This document shows positions 7,560 through 15,702 of a stretch of 33,514 bases of DNA, piece after piece. The position numbers were made by a program, and so were the translations under genes. Location: assembly GCA_007121385.1 (NCBI GenBank), contig SKLV01000053.1, positions 1 to 33,514 on the forward strand, given 5' to 3'. The stretch is from Bdellovibrionales bacterium (GTDB lineage Bacteria > Bdellovibrionota > Bdellovibrionia > Bdellovibrionales > UBA1609). Below the pieces are notes generated by a model. That model worked only from the letters and a program-made list of their open reading frames with translations, searched no databases and was not told where the DNA came from. Numbering within the stretch: position 1 is the first letter of the stretch; each line of letters starts with the position of its first letter.

Positions 7560-8280
7560 GAGTTTTAGCGATCGGCGCTTTCAGCGCATTCATCTGCATT
7601 GGGATGAGAGCTCAGCCTCAGAGGTGTTGGGAGTGAAGGCCCAGTTGAGCGCAAGTGCCGGAGGACCTGGTCAGCCTCTCAAAGTTTTTGATTTAGGCCT
7701 AGCTGGGGCAGCCCTGGAGCGCAGAGGGCTGGAGGTGCAAAAGGGCCAGACTTTAGAAGTTCAGTTTTTTTTGCCCACACAAAAGGAACCCATTCTCTGC
7801 CGGGCCGAAGTGGTTTGGTTGGGAGAAAAAAGTTTTGGCCTGCGCTTCGTGGGCCTGGAGCCAAAAGATAGGCTGACCTTCAATGACTACTTGCAAGACC
7901 AGCTGATTGGGGCGGCCCTCACCAAAGTGGACGGAAAGTTCTTTTCTGCCGATCTGGGGTGCCAGTTTTGGTATCATGGCCCAAAAGAGACCAATGTCTT
8001 TCTTTGGACGGAAGAGACAGGGGTGGATCAGGGGCCACGCTACTTGATTCACCGGGCAGAAATTCAACTGGATGAAGACTGGTTTTTCTATGACCGAGGT
8101 CAGTTTTTTTTAAGCCTGAAGGGAGAAGAGAGAACTCAGCTTGAGGCTGTTCATGAGCCTTTCTTTCGGCGCGTGATTCACCTACTCTCCCAGGTGCCCC
8201 AGCAGAGGGGTCCCTTGGGAGATTTGCTCAATCAATTGGTGGAGAGTCGTCCTCAATGGACTCAGGGAGGGGCATCGTGA
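7546..8280 (+). CDS. PilZ-domain protein with a degenerate c-di-GMP motif
   Basis: A 244-residue cytoplasmic protein. The start is chosen at 7546 because GGAGG lies six bases upstream and the longer upstream frame overlaps the previous gene. PilZ domains bind cyclic di-GMP through R-x3-R and [D/N]-x-S-x2-G. Here RRFQR (residues 10-14) supplies the first motif. The second reads D49-L-G-L-A-G54, with Gly in place of Ser, followed by a beta barrel (EVQFFLPTQ, CRAEVVWLGEKSFGLRFV). The C-terminal 110 residues have no recognised domain. Binding may be weakened or lost. The gene overlaps its upstream and downstream neighbours (the latter by GTGA), indicating one operon. Confidence 0.75.
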   Translation: MSVGKSFSDRRFQRIHLHWDESSASEVLGVKAQLSASAGGPGQPLKVFDLGLAGAALERRGLEVQKGQTLEVQFFLPTQKEPILCRAEVVWLGEKSFGLRFVGLEPKDRLTFNDYLQDQLIGAALTKVDGKFFSADLGCQFWYHGPKETNVFLWTEETGVDQGPRYLIHRAEIQLDEDWFFYDRGQFFLSLKGEERTQLEAVHEPFFRRVIHLLSQVPQQRGPLGDLLNQLVESRPQWTQGGAS

Positions 8281-8744
8281 AGGGGGCGGCCAAGGCCACC
8301 GAAGCCGAGTTGAGCCAACACTTTTGTCACTGCCACTTGGTTCACTACTACGAGACGGATGCCATGGGGGTGGCTCACCACTCCAATTACTTGAGATTTT
8401 TTGAAGAGACTCGGGTGGCCTGGCTGAGGGCCCGGGATTTGGGGGCTTATCATGCTCCACAAAAGGATTTTGTTCTGGCGGTTTTAGAGACAGAGGTGCG
8501 CCATCACCGGCCCGCTTTTTTGTTGGATGAGCTGCGAATTTATTTAGAACTTAAGTTCGAGAGATTGAAATTTCACTTTCGCTATGTCATTTTTTCCGAC
8601 AAATATCCCAATGAGCCTGTGGCCTGGGGGCGAAGCCTCCATATGGGCTTAGATCAACACTTTAAGGTTCAGCGGCCCCCGGTGGAGCTGATCGAAAAAC
8701 TGGAGAGAGAAAAATGGACAGAAACCTGGCCCTGGAGTTTGTAA
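8277..8744 (+). CDS. YbgC-type acyl-CoA thioesterase (hotdog fold)
   Basis: A 155-residue 4HBT protein expected to hydrolyse acyl-CoA thioesters in the cytoplasm. The family active-site block is clear at about residues 22-38: VHYYETDAMGVAHHSNY, with the catalytic Asp in ETD and the His that follows. FFEETRVAWLRARDLG then forms the long hotdog helix. In many bacteria a YbgC protein belongs to the Tol-Pal operon; here it lies between PilZ and glpX genes instead. The start is set at the GTG overlapping the previous stop (GTGA) because GGGAGGGG lies four to eleven bases upstream. An in-frame ATG at 8256 would give seven more residues. Confidence 0.85.
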   Translation: MKGAAKATEAELSQHFCHCHLVHYYETDAMGVAHHSNYLRFFEETRVAWLRARDLGAYHAPQKDFVLAVLETEVRHHRPAFLLDELRIYLELKFERLKFHFRYVIFSDKYPNEPVAWGRSLHMGLDQHFKVQRPPVELIEKLEREKWTETWPWSL

Positions 8745-9679
8745 GAATCACTGAAGCGGCCGCCTTGGCCAGTGCTCGATTTATGGGGCGTGGGGATGAA
8801 AAGGCGGCCGATCAGGCGGCAGTTGATGCTATGCGCAGGGCTTTTGACTCCGTGGATATTGCCGGTCGAGTGGTGATTGGTGAGGGAGAAAGAGATGAGG
8901 CCCCCATGCTCTATATTGGTGAAGAGGTGGGGAAAAGTCAGGAGGGATCTTTGGCTGTCGATATTGCTCTGGACCCTTTGGAGGGAACTACTATCTGCGC
9001 CAAGGGAGATGTGGGAGCTATTTCGGTGATCGCTGCCGCTGAGAAGGGCCACTTTCTCCATGCTCCCGATGTCTATATGGATAAGGTGGCCTGTGGTCCC
9101 CGTTCTGCCGGGGCCATCAGTATTGACAGCAGTCCAGAAGAAAACATCTCTCGAGTCTCTGAAGCTCTCGGCAAACCAGTGGCCGATATCACTGTGGTGA
9201 TTTTGGATCGCAGTCGTCACAGTGAGCTGATTCAGAGAGTGCGTAAAACCGGGGCTCGAATTCGCCTAATTGGGGATGGCGATGTCTCCGCAGCCATTGC
9301 CACTTGCTGGGAGGACTCAGGAATTGATTTGCTCTTAGGAATCGGGGGGGCGCCAGAGGGTGTGATCACTGCTGCGGCCTTAAAGTGTATGGGTGGAGAT
9401 TTTCAGGGGCGGCTGCTCTTTAAAAATGAGGAAGAGAGAGAGAGAGCCCGCAAGATGGGAGTGGAGGATATGAATCGCTCCTATAAGAGAGATGATTTGG
9501 CTCGGGGCTCTGTTTTGTTTTGTGCTACGGGAGTCACTGATGGCCCCCTGCTCAGGGGAGTGAGAACTCTGCCTGGACAAAAGGCCAAAACGGAGTCTGT
9601 GGTGATGCGCTCACAAACAGGAACCATTCGCTATGTGCAAGCTGAGCACAACTTCAACATTAAGAAGGCGGTGATCTAA
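8714..9679 (+). CDS. glpX: class II fructose-1,6-bisphosphatase
   Basis: Hydrolyses fructose-1,6-bisphosphate to fructose-6-phosphate for gluconeogenesis, using divalent metal ions. The 321-residue length fits GlpX. VVIGEGERDEAPMLYIGEEVG at about residues 55-75 and the metal site DPLEGTT (Asp87, Glu90, Thr92) are typical. GIGGAPEGVITAAALKCMGG near 213-232 is the substrate-binding block. The ATG is preceded by GGAGAGAG and lies 31 bases inside the thioesterase gene, so translation is probably coupled. With acs upstream in the window, growth on acetate would need this enzyme, but the two genes are far apart and not coregulated as far as can be seen. Confidence 0.95.
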   Translation: MDRNLALEFVRITEAAALASARFMGRGDEKAADQAAVDAMRRAFDSVDIAGRVVIGEGERDEAPMLYIGEEVGKSQEGSLAVDIALDPLEGTTICAKGDVGAISVIAAAEKGHFLHAPDVYMDKVACGPRSAGAISIDSSPEENISRVSEALGKPVADITVVILDRSRHSELIQRVRKTGARIRLIGDGDVSAAIATCWEDSGIDLLLGIGGAPEGVITAAALKCMGGDFQGRLLFKNEEERERARKMGVEDMNRSYKRDDLARGSVLFCATGVTDGPLLRGVRTLPGQKAKTESVVMRSQTGTIRYVQAEHNFNIKKAVI

Positions 9680-9680
9680 G

Positions 9681-9992
9681 TTGTCCCGTCAAATCGTAGT
9701 TTTCTGTTTTGACTGTGGTCAGCAATTGGGTTTTGCTGATCATGTGGGTTTTCGGGCCGAATGTGAAAACTGTGGGGCCGATGTCCATGTTTGCAAAAAC
9801 TGTCGCTTTTATGATCCCGGAGCTTACAATGAGTGTCGGGAGACCTCAGCGGATGTGGTCAAAGAAAAGGAGAGGGCCAATTATTGTGAGTACTTTGAGC
9901 CAGGAGCCCAAGCCGCTGGTGGCCTTTCTGAGGCTGAGAAAAAGAAGCAGGATTTAAAGGCAGCGGCTGAGCTTTTGTTTAAAAAGAAGTAG
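9681..9992 (+). CDS. small Cys-rich protein, probably zinc-binding
   Basis: A 103-residue protein starting at TTG one base after the glpX stop, with AAGGCGG upstream. Eight cysteines fall in C-x2-C pairs: Cys9/12, Cys28/31, Cys38/41, plus single Cys52 and Cys69. This is enough for two zinc sites of rubredoxin or zinc-ribbon type. The stretch CKNCRFYDPGAYNECRE and the later RANYCEYF look like a compact conserved module. The last 30 residues are charged and probably helical (AEKKKQDLKAAAELLFKKK). No signal peptide is present, so it should be cytoplasmic. I do not know a function, and cotranscription with glpX is likely from the spacing. Confidence 0.75.
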   Translation: MSRQIVVFCFDCGQQLGFADHVGFRAECENCGADVHVCKNCRFYDPGAYNECRETSADVVKEKERANYCEYFEPGAQAAGGLSEAEKKKQDLKAAAELLFKKK

Positions 9993-10021
9993 TTGGGTCA
10001 TTTTAAAAAAGGGGGATGACT

Positions 10022-11428
10022 GTGAACCGGGGGATATTGCTGGGGCTTATTTTATGGGGTGTGGGAGCCCAGGCCAATGTGGTGGGTGTGGACACACAAA
10101 ACTTTAACCCCACCACCAATGGTTTGGACTTTGTCACTGTTCACTCCTCTCAAGTTTTAGATCCGGGAATTTTCAACTTAGGCCTGTTTTTAAATTTTGC
10201 AGTCAATACCCTGCCTCAGTACGAAACTCAGAGCTCGCGCACGGACTTCTCCGATGTCCTGTTGTCCTCCGATGTGAATTTTGGGGTGGGACTAATGCGC
10301 AACTGGGATATTGGCTTCAGTTTTCCCGCGGTGATCTACCAAAATGTCAGTTCCAATATTGAGGGATCTCGTACCGAATTTTCGCAGATCGGATTTACCG
10401 AGGTCAGAGCCAACACCAAATATCGCTTTTGGCGCAACTCTCGGGAGACCACGGGAGTGGCCGGGGTTCTTTCCACCAATTTAAACTTAATTCGCAACAA
10501 TCCATTTATTGGAGAAAACGCTGGCCCCACCCTCAATATTGAGTTGGCCCTGGATCACCGTTTGGCCAGTGGCTGGGTCCTTGGATTTAATACGGGCCGG
10601 CGCTTTCGTCAGCCTGGCGACGCCATTGAAGAGGTTCCTGTGGTTCCCCTTCCGGACCAGTGGTTGGCCTCTGTGGCTGCGAGTTATATGATCAGTCGCT
10701 GGGACAGCAAGTTGATTATGGAGCTTTTTTCGGCCATTCCCGCCCGCAGCCAGTCTGAAAGTACTGATCGCGAACTGTCCACCGCGGAAATTCTCGTGGG
10801 GATGAAGAAAGACCTACGCCATGACATCGCCCTTCACTATGGAGCGGGGACTCGGGTGCTCAAAGGAACGGCCTCAGCAGACTGGAGAGTCTATACAGGA
10901 TTGAATTGGGCTATGGGTCCTCTCTGGGGCCGGGGTTCAGCCCGACAAGAGGACTCTGTCATTGTGAGGCGGCCCATATCTCCGCCGGCTGATGAGGCCA
11001 AGCCTTGGTCGCAGGAGGTTCGCTCTCAGCCTATTGATATAGGCCCTCAGGGAGACCCCTTTGTGGGTAAGCCTCAGGCGGCTCAGGAGGCCTTTGTGGC
11101 CCGAGACATCCTCTTCCGCTTTAATTCTGAAGAGCTGGATCCTCGGTTCACTCCCTATCTGGAGCGTATGCTCACCTATCTGAACCAGGGAGATGGCTAT
11201 AAGTCTCTGGTTATTGAGGGGCATACGGATTCAGTGGGCTCACCTCAGTACAATATGGCCTTAAGTTTGCGTCGAGCCCAAAATGTGAGAAACGAATTGA
11301 TCCGCCTCGGGGGGGATCCGCAGCGGATTCGGGCGGTGGGTAAGGGCCAGAATGAGCCCGTGGCCGATAACTCCAGCTACCAGGGCCGCGCCCTCAACCG
11401 CCGGGTGGAGTTTAAGGTGCAGTGGTAG
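10022..11428 (+). CDS. outer-membrane beta-barrel protein with C-terminal OmpA domain
   Basis: A 468-residue envelope protein. A signal peptide (GILLGLILWGVGAQA) precedes a region of about 290 residues with alternating strands typical of an outer-membrane barrel. A linker rich in Pro, Gln and Glu follows, then an OmpA-like peptidoglycan-binding domain over the last 110 residues. Its markers are DILFRFNSEELDP, the binding loop EGHTDSVGSPQYN, LSLRRAQNVRNEL and the terminal GRALNRRVEF. The role is probably to tether the outer membrane to peptidoglycan, and the barrel may also be a channel. The GTG at 10022 is chosen over the ATG at 10016 because AAAGGGGG directly abuts the ATG and is correctly spaced only for the GTG. 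The 3' end overlaps the convergent lipoprotein gene by 17 bases. Confidence 0.85.
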   Translation: MNRGILLGLILWGVGAQANVVGVDTQNFNPTTNGLDFVTVHSSQVLDPGIFNLGLFLNFAVNTLPQYETQSSRTDFSDVLLSSDVNFGVGLMRNWDIGFSFPAVIYQNVSSNIEGSRTEFSQIGFTEVRANTKYRFWRNSRETTGVAGVLSTNLNLIRNNPFIGENAGPTLNIELALDHRLASGWVLGFNTGRRFRQPGDAIEEVPVVPLPDQWLASVAASYMISRWDSKLIMELFSAIPARSQSESTDRELSTAEILVGMKKDLRHDIALHYGAGTRVLKGTASADWRVYTGLNWAMGPLWGRGSARQEDSVIVRRPISPPADEAKPWSQEVRSQPIDIGPQGDPFVGKPQAAQEAFVARDILFRFNSEELDPRFTPYLERMLTYLNQGDGYKSLVIEGHTDSVGSPQYNMALSLRRAQNVRNELIRLGGDPQRIRAVGKGQNEPVADNSSYQGRALNRRVEFKVQW

Positions 11429-13244
11429 CAAGAGAGTATCTCAGTCTGAGGCTGGCTCCGGGGATCTGAGCCAGCTCATTCATAGCCCGATCAGAAACCA
11501 AGATGTACTTGATATGCCCCTGTTGAGTTTGGAAAACAAGATCCTTGGCATTGAGGTTTCCTGTGTGAACTCCATTTTCCAGGATCTCCACTTGGAAGCT
11601 GCTCTCATCCACCAGCCCCAAGTGATCATCAAAGATCTGGAAGCGGTTATTGAGTCGCAACCTAAGGTCTGCGACTTGACCCAAAATGGCCAAACTCTGA
11701 TTGTACTGTCCATCTCCCAGCTCAATAGCCTGGCCTTGGGCTAGAGAAATCACCTCTAAGTAACCTCGGCCCACTTTTGAGGAGTCAACTTGCGAATTTC
11801 CTGGAGTGTGGAGAATTCCTGAGACGATCAGGGGGCGCTCTCCCACACGGCCTTTCAAAACATCGTAAACCATTTGTGGACTCAGATGCTGGTGCAGAGT
11901 TTCAGCTCTCTCATTCATCACCGGTTGGCGGCGCCCATAGGCATCGAATCCACTATAGGTTCCCACCACGCAGTACTGGGACTTGTGATTCACTTGGGGG
12001 GCAGGAAGAACATTGGGGGCATAGAAGACCTTAGGCAGGCTGTCGATCTCTTCGGCATAGCAGGCGTCTTGAGAGTCAGCGACAAAGATCACCGCTAGGG
12101 CCGCATTGGCGCGGAAGAAGCCGTAGTCATCATGGTTCTTCTTAAAGCGGTGGGGGTTTGTCAGGGCCTGATAGAGGCTGAAAAGACCCATATCTCCATG
12201 ACCCAGAGACTGGTCTCGTCCTTGAGAGGGAATCATATTAATTTTGGCGTTCAGGCGGCGCTGAATCTCAGTGAGGACTTGCTCGTCATTCATCCCTTGG
12301 CGTTTGAGGTCGGCGCTACGCAGGACAAAGTCGTCCCTTAGGCCCTGACTGTTTTGGCCGGTGTACTTAAACAGTTGAGCATGGGTGGGGCGATCATTTC
12401 TGGCATCGGGACCATTGGCTAATAGGACTCCCACATTGTAGTCCAAATACTCTTCTCGCCCGCTCCTGAGAACTCGGGGCAATTGGCGCACAAAAGAGTT
12501 CATTTGGCTGAGAATAGCTTGGCGCTGGGAGTCCATGGAGCTGGAGCTGTTGACCACAAAGAGGATGTCCAGCTGCTGAGTGCGTAGCTCTCGATCCAGG
12601 GGCCTTTCCACCACTTGCGGGGGGCGGGGAGTGACCACGGGGGGAGGAGCTGGTGTGGGTTGAGGTTTGGGGGTAGGTCTCACCGGAGGGGCCTCCACCA
12701 CAGGAGGAGGGGTGACAATAATGGGCTCCAGTTCAACCGGTGGGGGAGCGGGCACCTCTACACAGGGCTCGGGCTGAACAGGGCGCGGTGCAGGAGTCGT
12801 GGGTCGTACCTGCCTTTCCCCATGGCAAACAGAAAGGATATCCGGAGAGCGAATGTCGGTATCAAACCAAGTGACCACTCGTGGAGGCAGAGTGGGACCG
12901 CTGGGCACCGCAGTCGGAGGGGTCACCACCACCGGAGGGCGAGCTGGAGTTGTCGGCTGAGGCGGGGTCACCTCAATAATTTCTACGGGAGGAGGAGTAG
13001 GCCTCGGTCCCGTTGGAGGAGCGCCGGGGCCTATGGGGCCAACCGGGCGCGGTTCTGGAGAAGGCACAAGAACTGGGCTTTCTGAGCCCTCATCGGGTTC
13101 TGGTTGAAGGGCCTGACCCTCTTCTTGCTGTCTCTGAGTCTCTTGGATATGGGAGAACTCTGCCTGACTACAGGCGGTGAGGCCTAAAGCTAAACTCCAG
13201 CTCATTAAGATCATTGTGCCTTGGGGCCATTGAATAGGTTTCAT
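11412..13244 (-). CDS. proline-rich lipoprotein with a von Willebrand factor A-like domain
   Basis: A 610-residue exported protein. The ATG is preceded by GAGGAGAGG. A signal sequence ends in the lipobox LTAC with Cys25. Residues about 45-215 are dominated by Pro, Val and Thr and probably form an extended stalk; two Cys near the middle may form a disulfide. From about residue 218 a von Willebrand A-like fold begins (QLDILFVVNSSSSMDSQRQAIL). The first metal-site Asp of D-x-S-x-S is Asn here. Later LAVIFVADSQDACYAEE matches the second core strand of bacterial members. The family is associated with adhesion or protein assembly at the surface; the exact partner is unknown. A metal-independent role is possible given the Asn. 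Confidence 0.8.
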   Translation of the reverse strand: MKPIQWPQGTMILMSWSLALGLTACSQAEFSHIQETQRQQEEGQALQPEPDEGSESPVLVPSPEPRPVGPIGPGAPPTGPRPTPPPVEIIEVTPPQPTTPARPPVVVTPPTAVPSGPTLPPRVVTWFDTDIRSPDILSVCHGERQVRPTTPAPRPVQPEPCVEVPAPPPVELEPIIVTPPPVVEAPPVRPTPKPQPTPAPPPVVTPRPPQVVERPLDRELRTQQLDILFVVNSSSSMDSQRQAILSQMNSFVRQLPRVLRSGREEYLDYNVGVLLANGPDARNDRPTHAQLFKYTGQNSQGLRDDFVLRSADLKRQGMNDEQVLTEIQRRLNAKINMIPSQGRDQSLGHGDMGLFSLYQALTNPHRFKKNHDDYGFFRANAALAVIFVADSQDACYAEEIDSLPKVFYAPNVLPAPQVNHKSQYCVVGTYSGFDAYGRRQPVMNERAETLHQHLSPQMVYDVLKGRVGERPLIVSGILHTPGNSQVDSSKVGRGYLEVISLAQGQAIELGDGQYNQSLAILGQVADLRLRLNNRFQIFDDHLGLVDESSFQVEILENGVHTGNLNAKDLVFQTQQGHIKYILVSDRAMNELAQIPGASLRLRYSLATTAP

Positions 13245-13459
13245 TACCTCTCCTCAAGAGTTCGCGGTTCTAAAGTTCTCTCTCGTTGCTCTCTAGTGCA
13301 AAAACTGGGAAAGTCAGAGCGTCTTTGAGGAAGGGGGAAATAACTGCGTAATTACATGTATTTAAGCTGTCTCGCGGGGATGATGTGGCTGTACTTGGGG
13401 TTGGCAACATATGGTCACAGGGACAAAAATCGTCAATTTCACATCTCCTGAAGGGCCAC

Positions 13460-13488
13460 TTGATCCCCTTTGCTTTCGGGACTAGACT
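13460..13488 (+). promoter_or_regulatory. candidate promoter for the SRPBCC gene at 13507
   Basis: TTGATC (13460-13465) and TAGACT (13483-13488) are separated by 17 bases and sit just before the AAAGGAGAG ribosome site at 13495-13503. Both hexamers are four-of-six matches. The rest of the 262-base gap from 13245 to 13506 contains AT-rich sequence around 13340-13370 that could carry the promoter of the divergent lipoprotein gene, but no clear pair is seen. Confidence 0.35.
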
Positions 13489-13506
13489 TCAAACAAAGGA
13501 GAGAAT

Positions 13507-13938
13507 ATGTCCAGTGCAGAAACCAGTGAACTGTTCAATTGCAGTGTGCCTGAATTCTTTAAAATCGTGGCCGACTACGAGAGCTATCCCAAGTTTCTCA
13601 GTGAGGTGAAAGAGTGCAAAATTTTGGAAGCGAGGGAGCAGCAGAAGTTAGTGGAATTTCATATCTCCCTCATCAAGAGCTTTTCCTACAGGCTTTGGCT
13701 CAAGGAAGAGGCCCCATATAAAGTGAGTTGGGAGCTGGAGTCCGGGGATATTTTTAAACTCAATCGCGGCCATTGGCATCTAGAGGAGGAAGCTGAAAAA
13801 ACCAGAGCTCACTATTTTGTAGAGGCCAAGTTTAAGGTTTTTGTGCCCGGCCCGGTGGGTAAAGCCCTGGTGAATGTCAATCTCCCCAATATGATGAGTT
13901 CCTACCATAAACGAGTGCAGGAACTTTATGGAAAATGA
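13507..13938 (+). CDS. COQ10/RatA-like SRPBCC protein
   Basis: A 143-residue cytoplasmic protein of the START-like superfamily. The N-terminal strand and helices SSAETSELFNCSVPEFFKIVADYESYPKFLSEVKECKIL match the opening of the COQ10/RatA type (entry strand, then D-Y-x-x-Y-P-x-F). A curved sheet and the final helix (LPNMMSSYHKRVQELYG) follow. Relatives bind ubiquinone-like lipids or, in the case of E. coli RatA, associate with ribosomes, so the name alone does not settle the function. The ATG has AAAGGAGAG upstream. The end overlaps the next start by 11 bases, pointing to a two-gene operon. Confidence 0.8.
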   Translation: MSSAETSELFNCSVPEFFKIVADYESYPKFLSEVKECKILEAREQQKLVEFHISLIKSFSYRLWLKEEAPYKVSWELESGDIFKLNRGHWHLEEEAEKTRAHYFVEAKFKVFVPGPVGKALVNVNLPNMMSSYHKRVQELYGK

Positions 13939-14398
13939 TGGACGCCGTCCGAAATCACGATCCCAGTCCGCCTCAGAGGACTTTGACTTGACCGACCCTG
14001 AGCAGGGGGCCTCTGAAGAGGGGGTCAAGGTCCTTAAATTGTCAGAGGCCCTTAAAAAGGTGGTGGCTGCTGGTTTAGGGGCCGCCTTTATGACTGAAGA
14101 GCACATTCGTGCTCAGTTGAGTGAGGTCAAGCTACCTAAAGAAGTCCTAAATATGCTGTTGGCCAATGCGAGCAAATCCAAGGAAGAACTGGTAAAGAGG
14201 ATTGGCAACGAGGCGGTGAAGATGATCTCGAAGGTCGACTTTGTTAAAGAGGCCTCTCGCTTTGTGGAAGAGCATAAGTTTCGTGTTCAGGCAGAGATTG
14301 AGGTTATTAAGAAGGATGGGGCTTCCTCCCATTCCGAACAGGAAGCCTCAAGGGGTGAGTCTGAGTCCAAAAACTTCAGCCCACCCAGACAGTCCTGA
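13928..14398 (+). CDS. small helical protein of unknown function
   Basis: A 156-residue protein with an ATG inside the previous gene and AGGAA upstream. The first 35 residues and the last 25 are charged, Ser-rich and probably disordered. The core (residues about 38-130) is amphipathic helix: LSEALKKVVAAGLGAAFM, LPKEVLNMLLANASKSKEEL and FVKEASRFVEEHKFRVQAEIEV. There is no signal peptide. The regular Lys/Glu helices loosely recall polymer-granule phasins, but I see no decisive motif and do not claim that. Pairing with the SRPBCC gene suggests a joint role. The last 17 codons are antisense to the end of the leucine-rich-repeat gene. Confidence 0.7.
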   Translation: MENDGRRPKSRSQSASEDFDLTDPEQGASEEGVKVLKLSEALKKVVAAGLGAAFMTEEHIRAQLSEVKLPKEVLNMLLANASKSKEELVKRIGNEAVKMISKVDFVKEASRFVEEHKFRVQAEIEVIKKDGASSHSEQEASRGESESKNFSPPRQS

Positions 14399-15619
14399 TT
14401 GAGTTCGGGACAGGCTCTCAATGGGGTTCTGGTGCAAAGAAACTTTTTCTAGCTGGGATGAAAAAGCAAAGGCCTGATTGCCCACAGTGCTCACTTGATT
14501 TTTTTCCAGATTGACCTCTCTAAGAGAGTCAAGGCCCTCAAAGTAGAATCCTTCTAGATGTTCGATTTGATTTTGCCCCAGCTCCAGCTTTCTTAAAGAG
14601 TCCAGGCCCCAAAAGGCCCCTGGAATAAAGTCAGAAAGATGGTTCCCGTCAAGATGCAGGTTGAGAAGAGAATAGAGGCCGGCAAAGGCCCCCTGCTCAA
14701 TCCACTCGATTTGATTATTGGAGAGCCTTAAGCTGATAAAAGCTGTGGTGGAGTTGAGTCCTATAAATGTGTCGGCCCTCAGCTGTTGAATGAGGTTGTC
14801 AGACAGATTCAAAACGCTCAATTGATTGAGCTCCAAAAAAGTCCCAGACAGAATCTCACTGATCAGGTTGGCTGAGGCATTGAGGCTGGAGAGTTGGCTG
14901 AGGCCCTGGAGCATTCCTGGACAGAGGAAAGTGAGTTCATTGTCGGAGAGGTCCAGTCGAAGAAGGCGGTCAAGGCCCCTGAAAGACTGGGGTTGAATAT
15001 GGCGAATGTGGTTCTTTTGCAGATTGAGTACCCTTAGTAAACTTAAAGAGGCAAAGTTGTCTTTTTCCAGTTCTTGCAGCCAGTTTCCAGAGAGATCGAG
15101 TTCCTGCAGTCGATCTAAACTCTTAAAAGTCTGGGGATTCACCTTAAGCAGCCGGTTGTCGGTGAGCTTAAGGCTATGAACCCGGTCAAGGCCAAGAAAT
15201 ACTCCCCCCTCAAGTCTTTCAAGGGGTTGGCGAGAAATCTCTAAGAAGTGAAGGGCCGGCAAGCCTTTAAAGGCTCCGGGCTGGATCTGCTTAAGACCAT
15301 TTCCCACTAGGTGAATTCTTCTGAGGCTTTTCATGCCTGCAAAAGCCTTTGGAGGCAGGTTTTCCAGCTGGTGGCGGGGCGAAATGGTGAGAATGGAGAG
15401 GTTCTCGTAATCTTGTCTGGAAATCCGGTCACAGGAGTGACGAAGTTGATCGGCTAGAACCTGCCCGATGGGTCCGCGGTCGCAGACATTGATGGTCTCA
15501 GACCGCTCCAGTGAGTGGGTCAGGGGCATCCAACAGCTGCCAATGAGAATTCCCGCCGCACAAAGTGTCCTATGAAAAGCCTGAGCCCAGCAGGTTAAAG
15601 AGTCTAGCGATCCCCTCAT
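14348..15619 (-). CDS. secreted leucine-rich-repeat protein
   Basis: A 423-residue protein starting at the ATG at 15619, which has GAGGGGG upstream and a promoter ending just before it; a longer frame to 15694 would begin upstream of that promoter. A signal peptide covers about residues 1-36. A short Cys-containing cap (INVCDRGPIG..., HSCDRIS) is followed by 13 or 14 tandem repeats of about 24 residues of the typical form LxxLxLxxNxLxxLxxxxFxGLxx, for example LQELDLSGNWLQELEKDNFASLSL. One repeat carries three extra residues (GLNSTTA). Repeats of this typical subfamily are common in eukaryotic extracellular proteins and build protein-binding solenoids. A role in binding another cell or a surface protein is inference. 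Confidence 0.88.
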   Translation of the reverse strand: MRGSLDSLTCWAQAFHRTLCAAGILIGSCWMPLTHSLERSETINVCDRGPIGQVLADQLRHSCDRISRQDYENLSILTISPRHQLENLPPKAFAGMKSLRRIHLVGNGLKQIQPGAFKGLPALHFLEISRQPLERLEGGVFLGLDRVHSLKLTDNRLLKVNPQTFKSLDRLQELDLSGNWLQELEKDNFASLSLLRVLNLQKNHIRHIQPQSFRGLDRLLRLDLSDNELTFLCPGMLQGLSQLSSLNASANLISEILSGTFLELNQLSVLNLSDNLIQQLRADTFIGLNSTTAFISLRLSNNQIEWIEQGAFAGLYSLLNLHLDGNHLSDFIPGAFWGLDSLRKLELGQNQIEHLEGFYFEGLDSLREVNLEKNQVSTVGNQAFAFSSQLEKVSLHQNPIESLSRTQSGLSGWAEVFGLRLTP

Positions 15620-15635
15620 CGCAACCCCCTCAATA

Positions 15636-15663
15636 ATTAAAGTGTTTCCCCCGAAACGCTCAA
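15636..15663 (-). promoter_or_regulatory. candidate promoter for the leucine-rich-repeat gene
   Basis: On the minus strand TTGAGC (15663-15658) and TTTAAT (15641-15636, five of six consensus) are 16 bases apart. Transcription would begin about ten bases before the GAGGGGG ribosome site. This supports the start codon at 15619 rather than the one at 15694. Confidence 0.42.
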
Positions 15664-15702
15664 AAAAGCTCTCATAGACGAGTGAGTTTTGCAAATTGTT
15701 TA

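Noticed and set aside
11363-11370. A perfect GCCGATAA sigma-28 -10 motif
   Set aside because: It lies inside the OmpA domain coding sequence, has no matching -35 element 11 bases upstream and no gene behind it.
12615-13085. A 156-codon plus-strand frame rich in Arg and Gly
   Set aside because: It is the complement of the proline-rich stalk of the lipoprotein gene; the composition is a mirror of Pro codons.
13928-14398. Phasin or polymer-granule identity for the small helical protein
   Set aside because: Only general helical composition supports it; no diagnostic motif or neighbouring polymer synthase gene is present.
15620-15694. Extended N terminus for the leucine-rich-repeat gene
   Set aside because: The extra 25 codons cover the candidate promoter and would bury the signal peptide.
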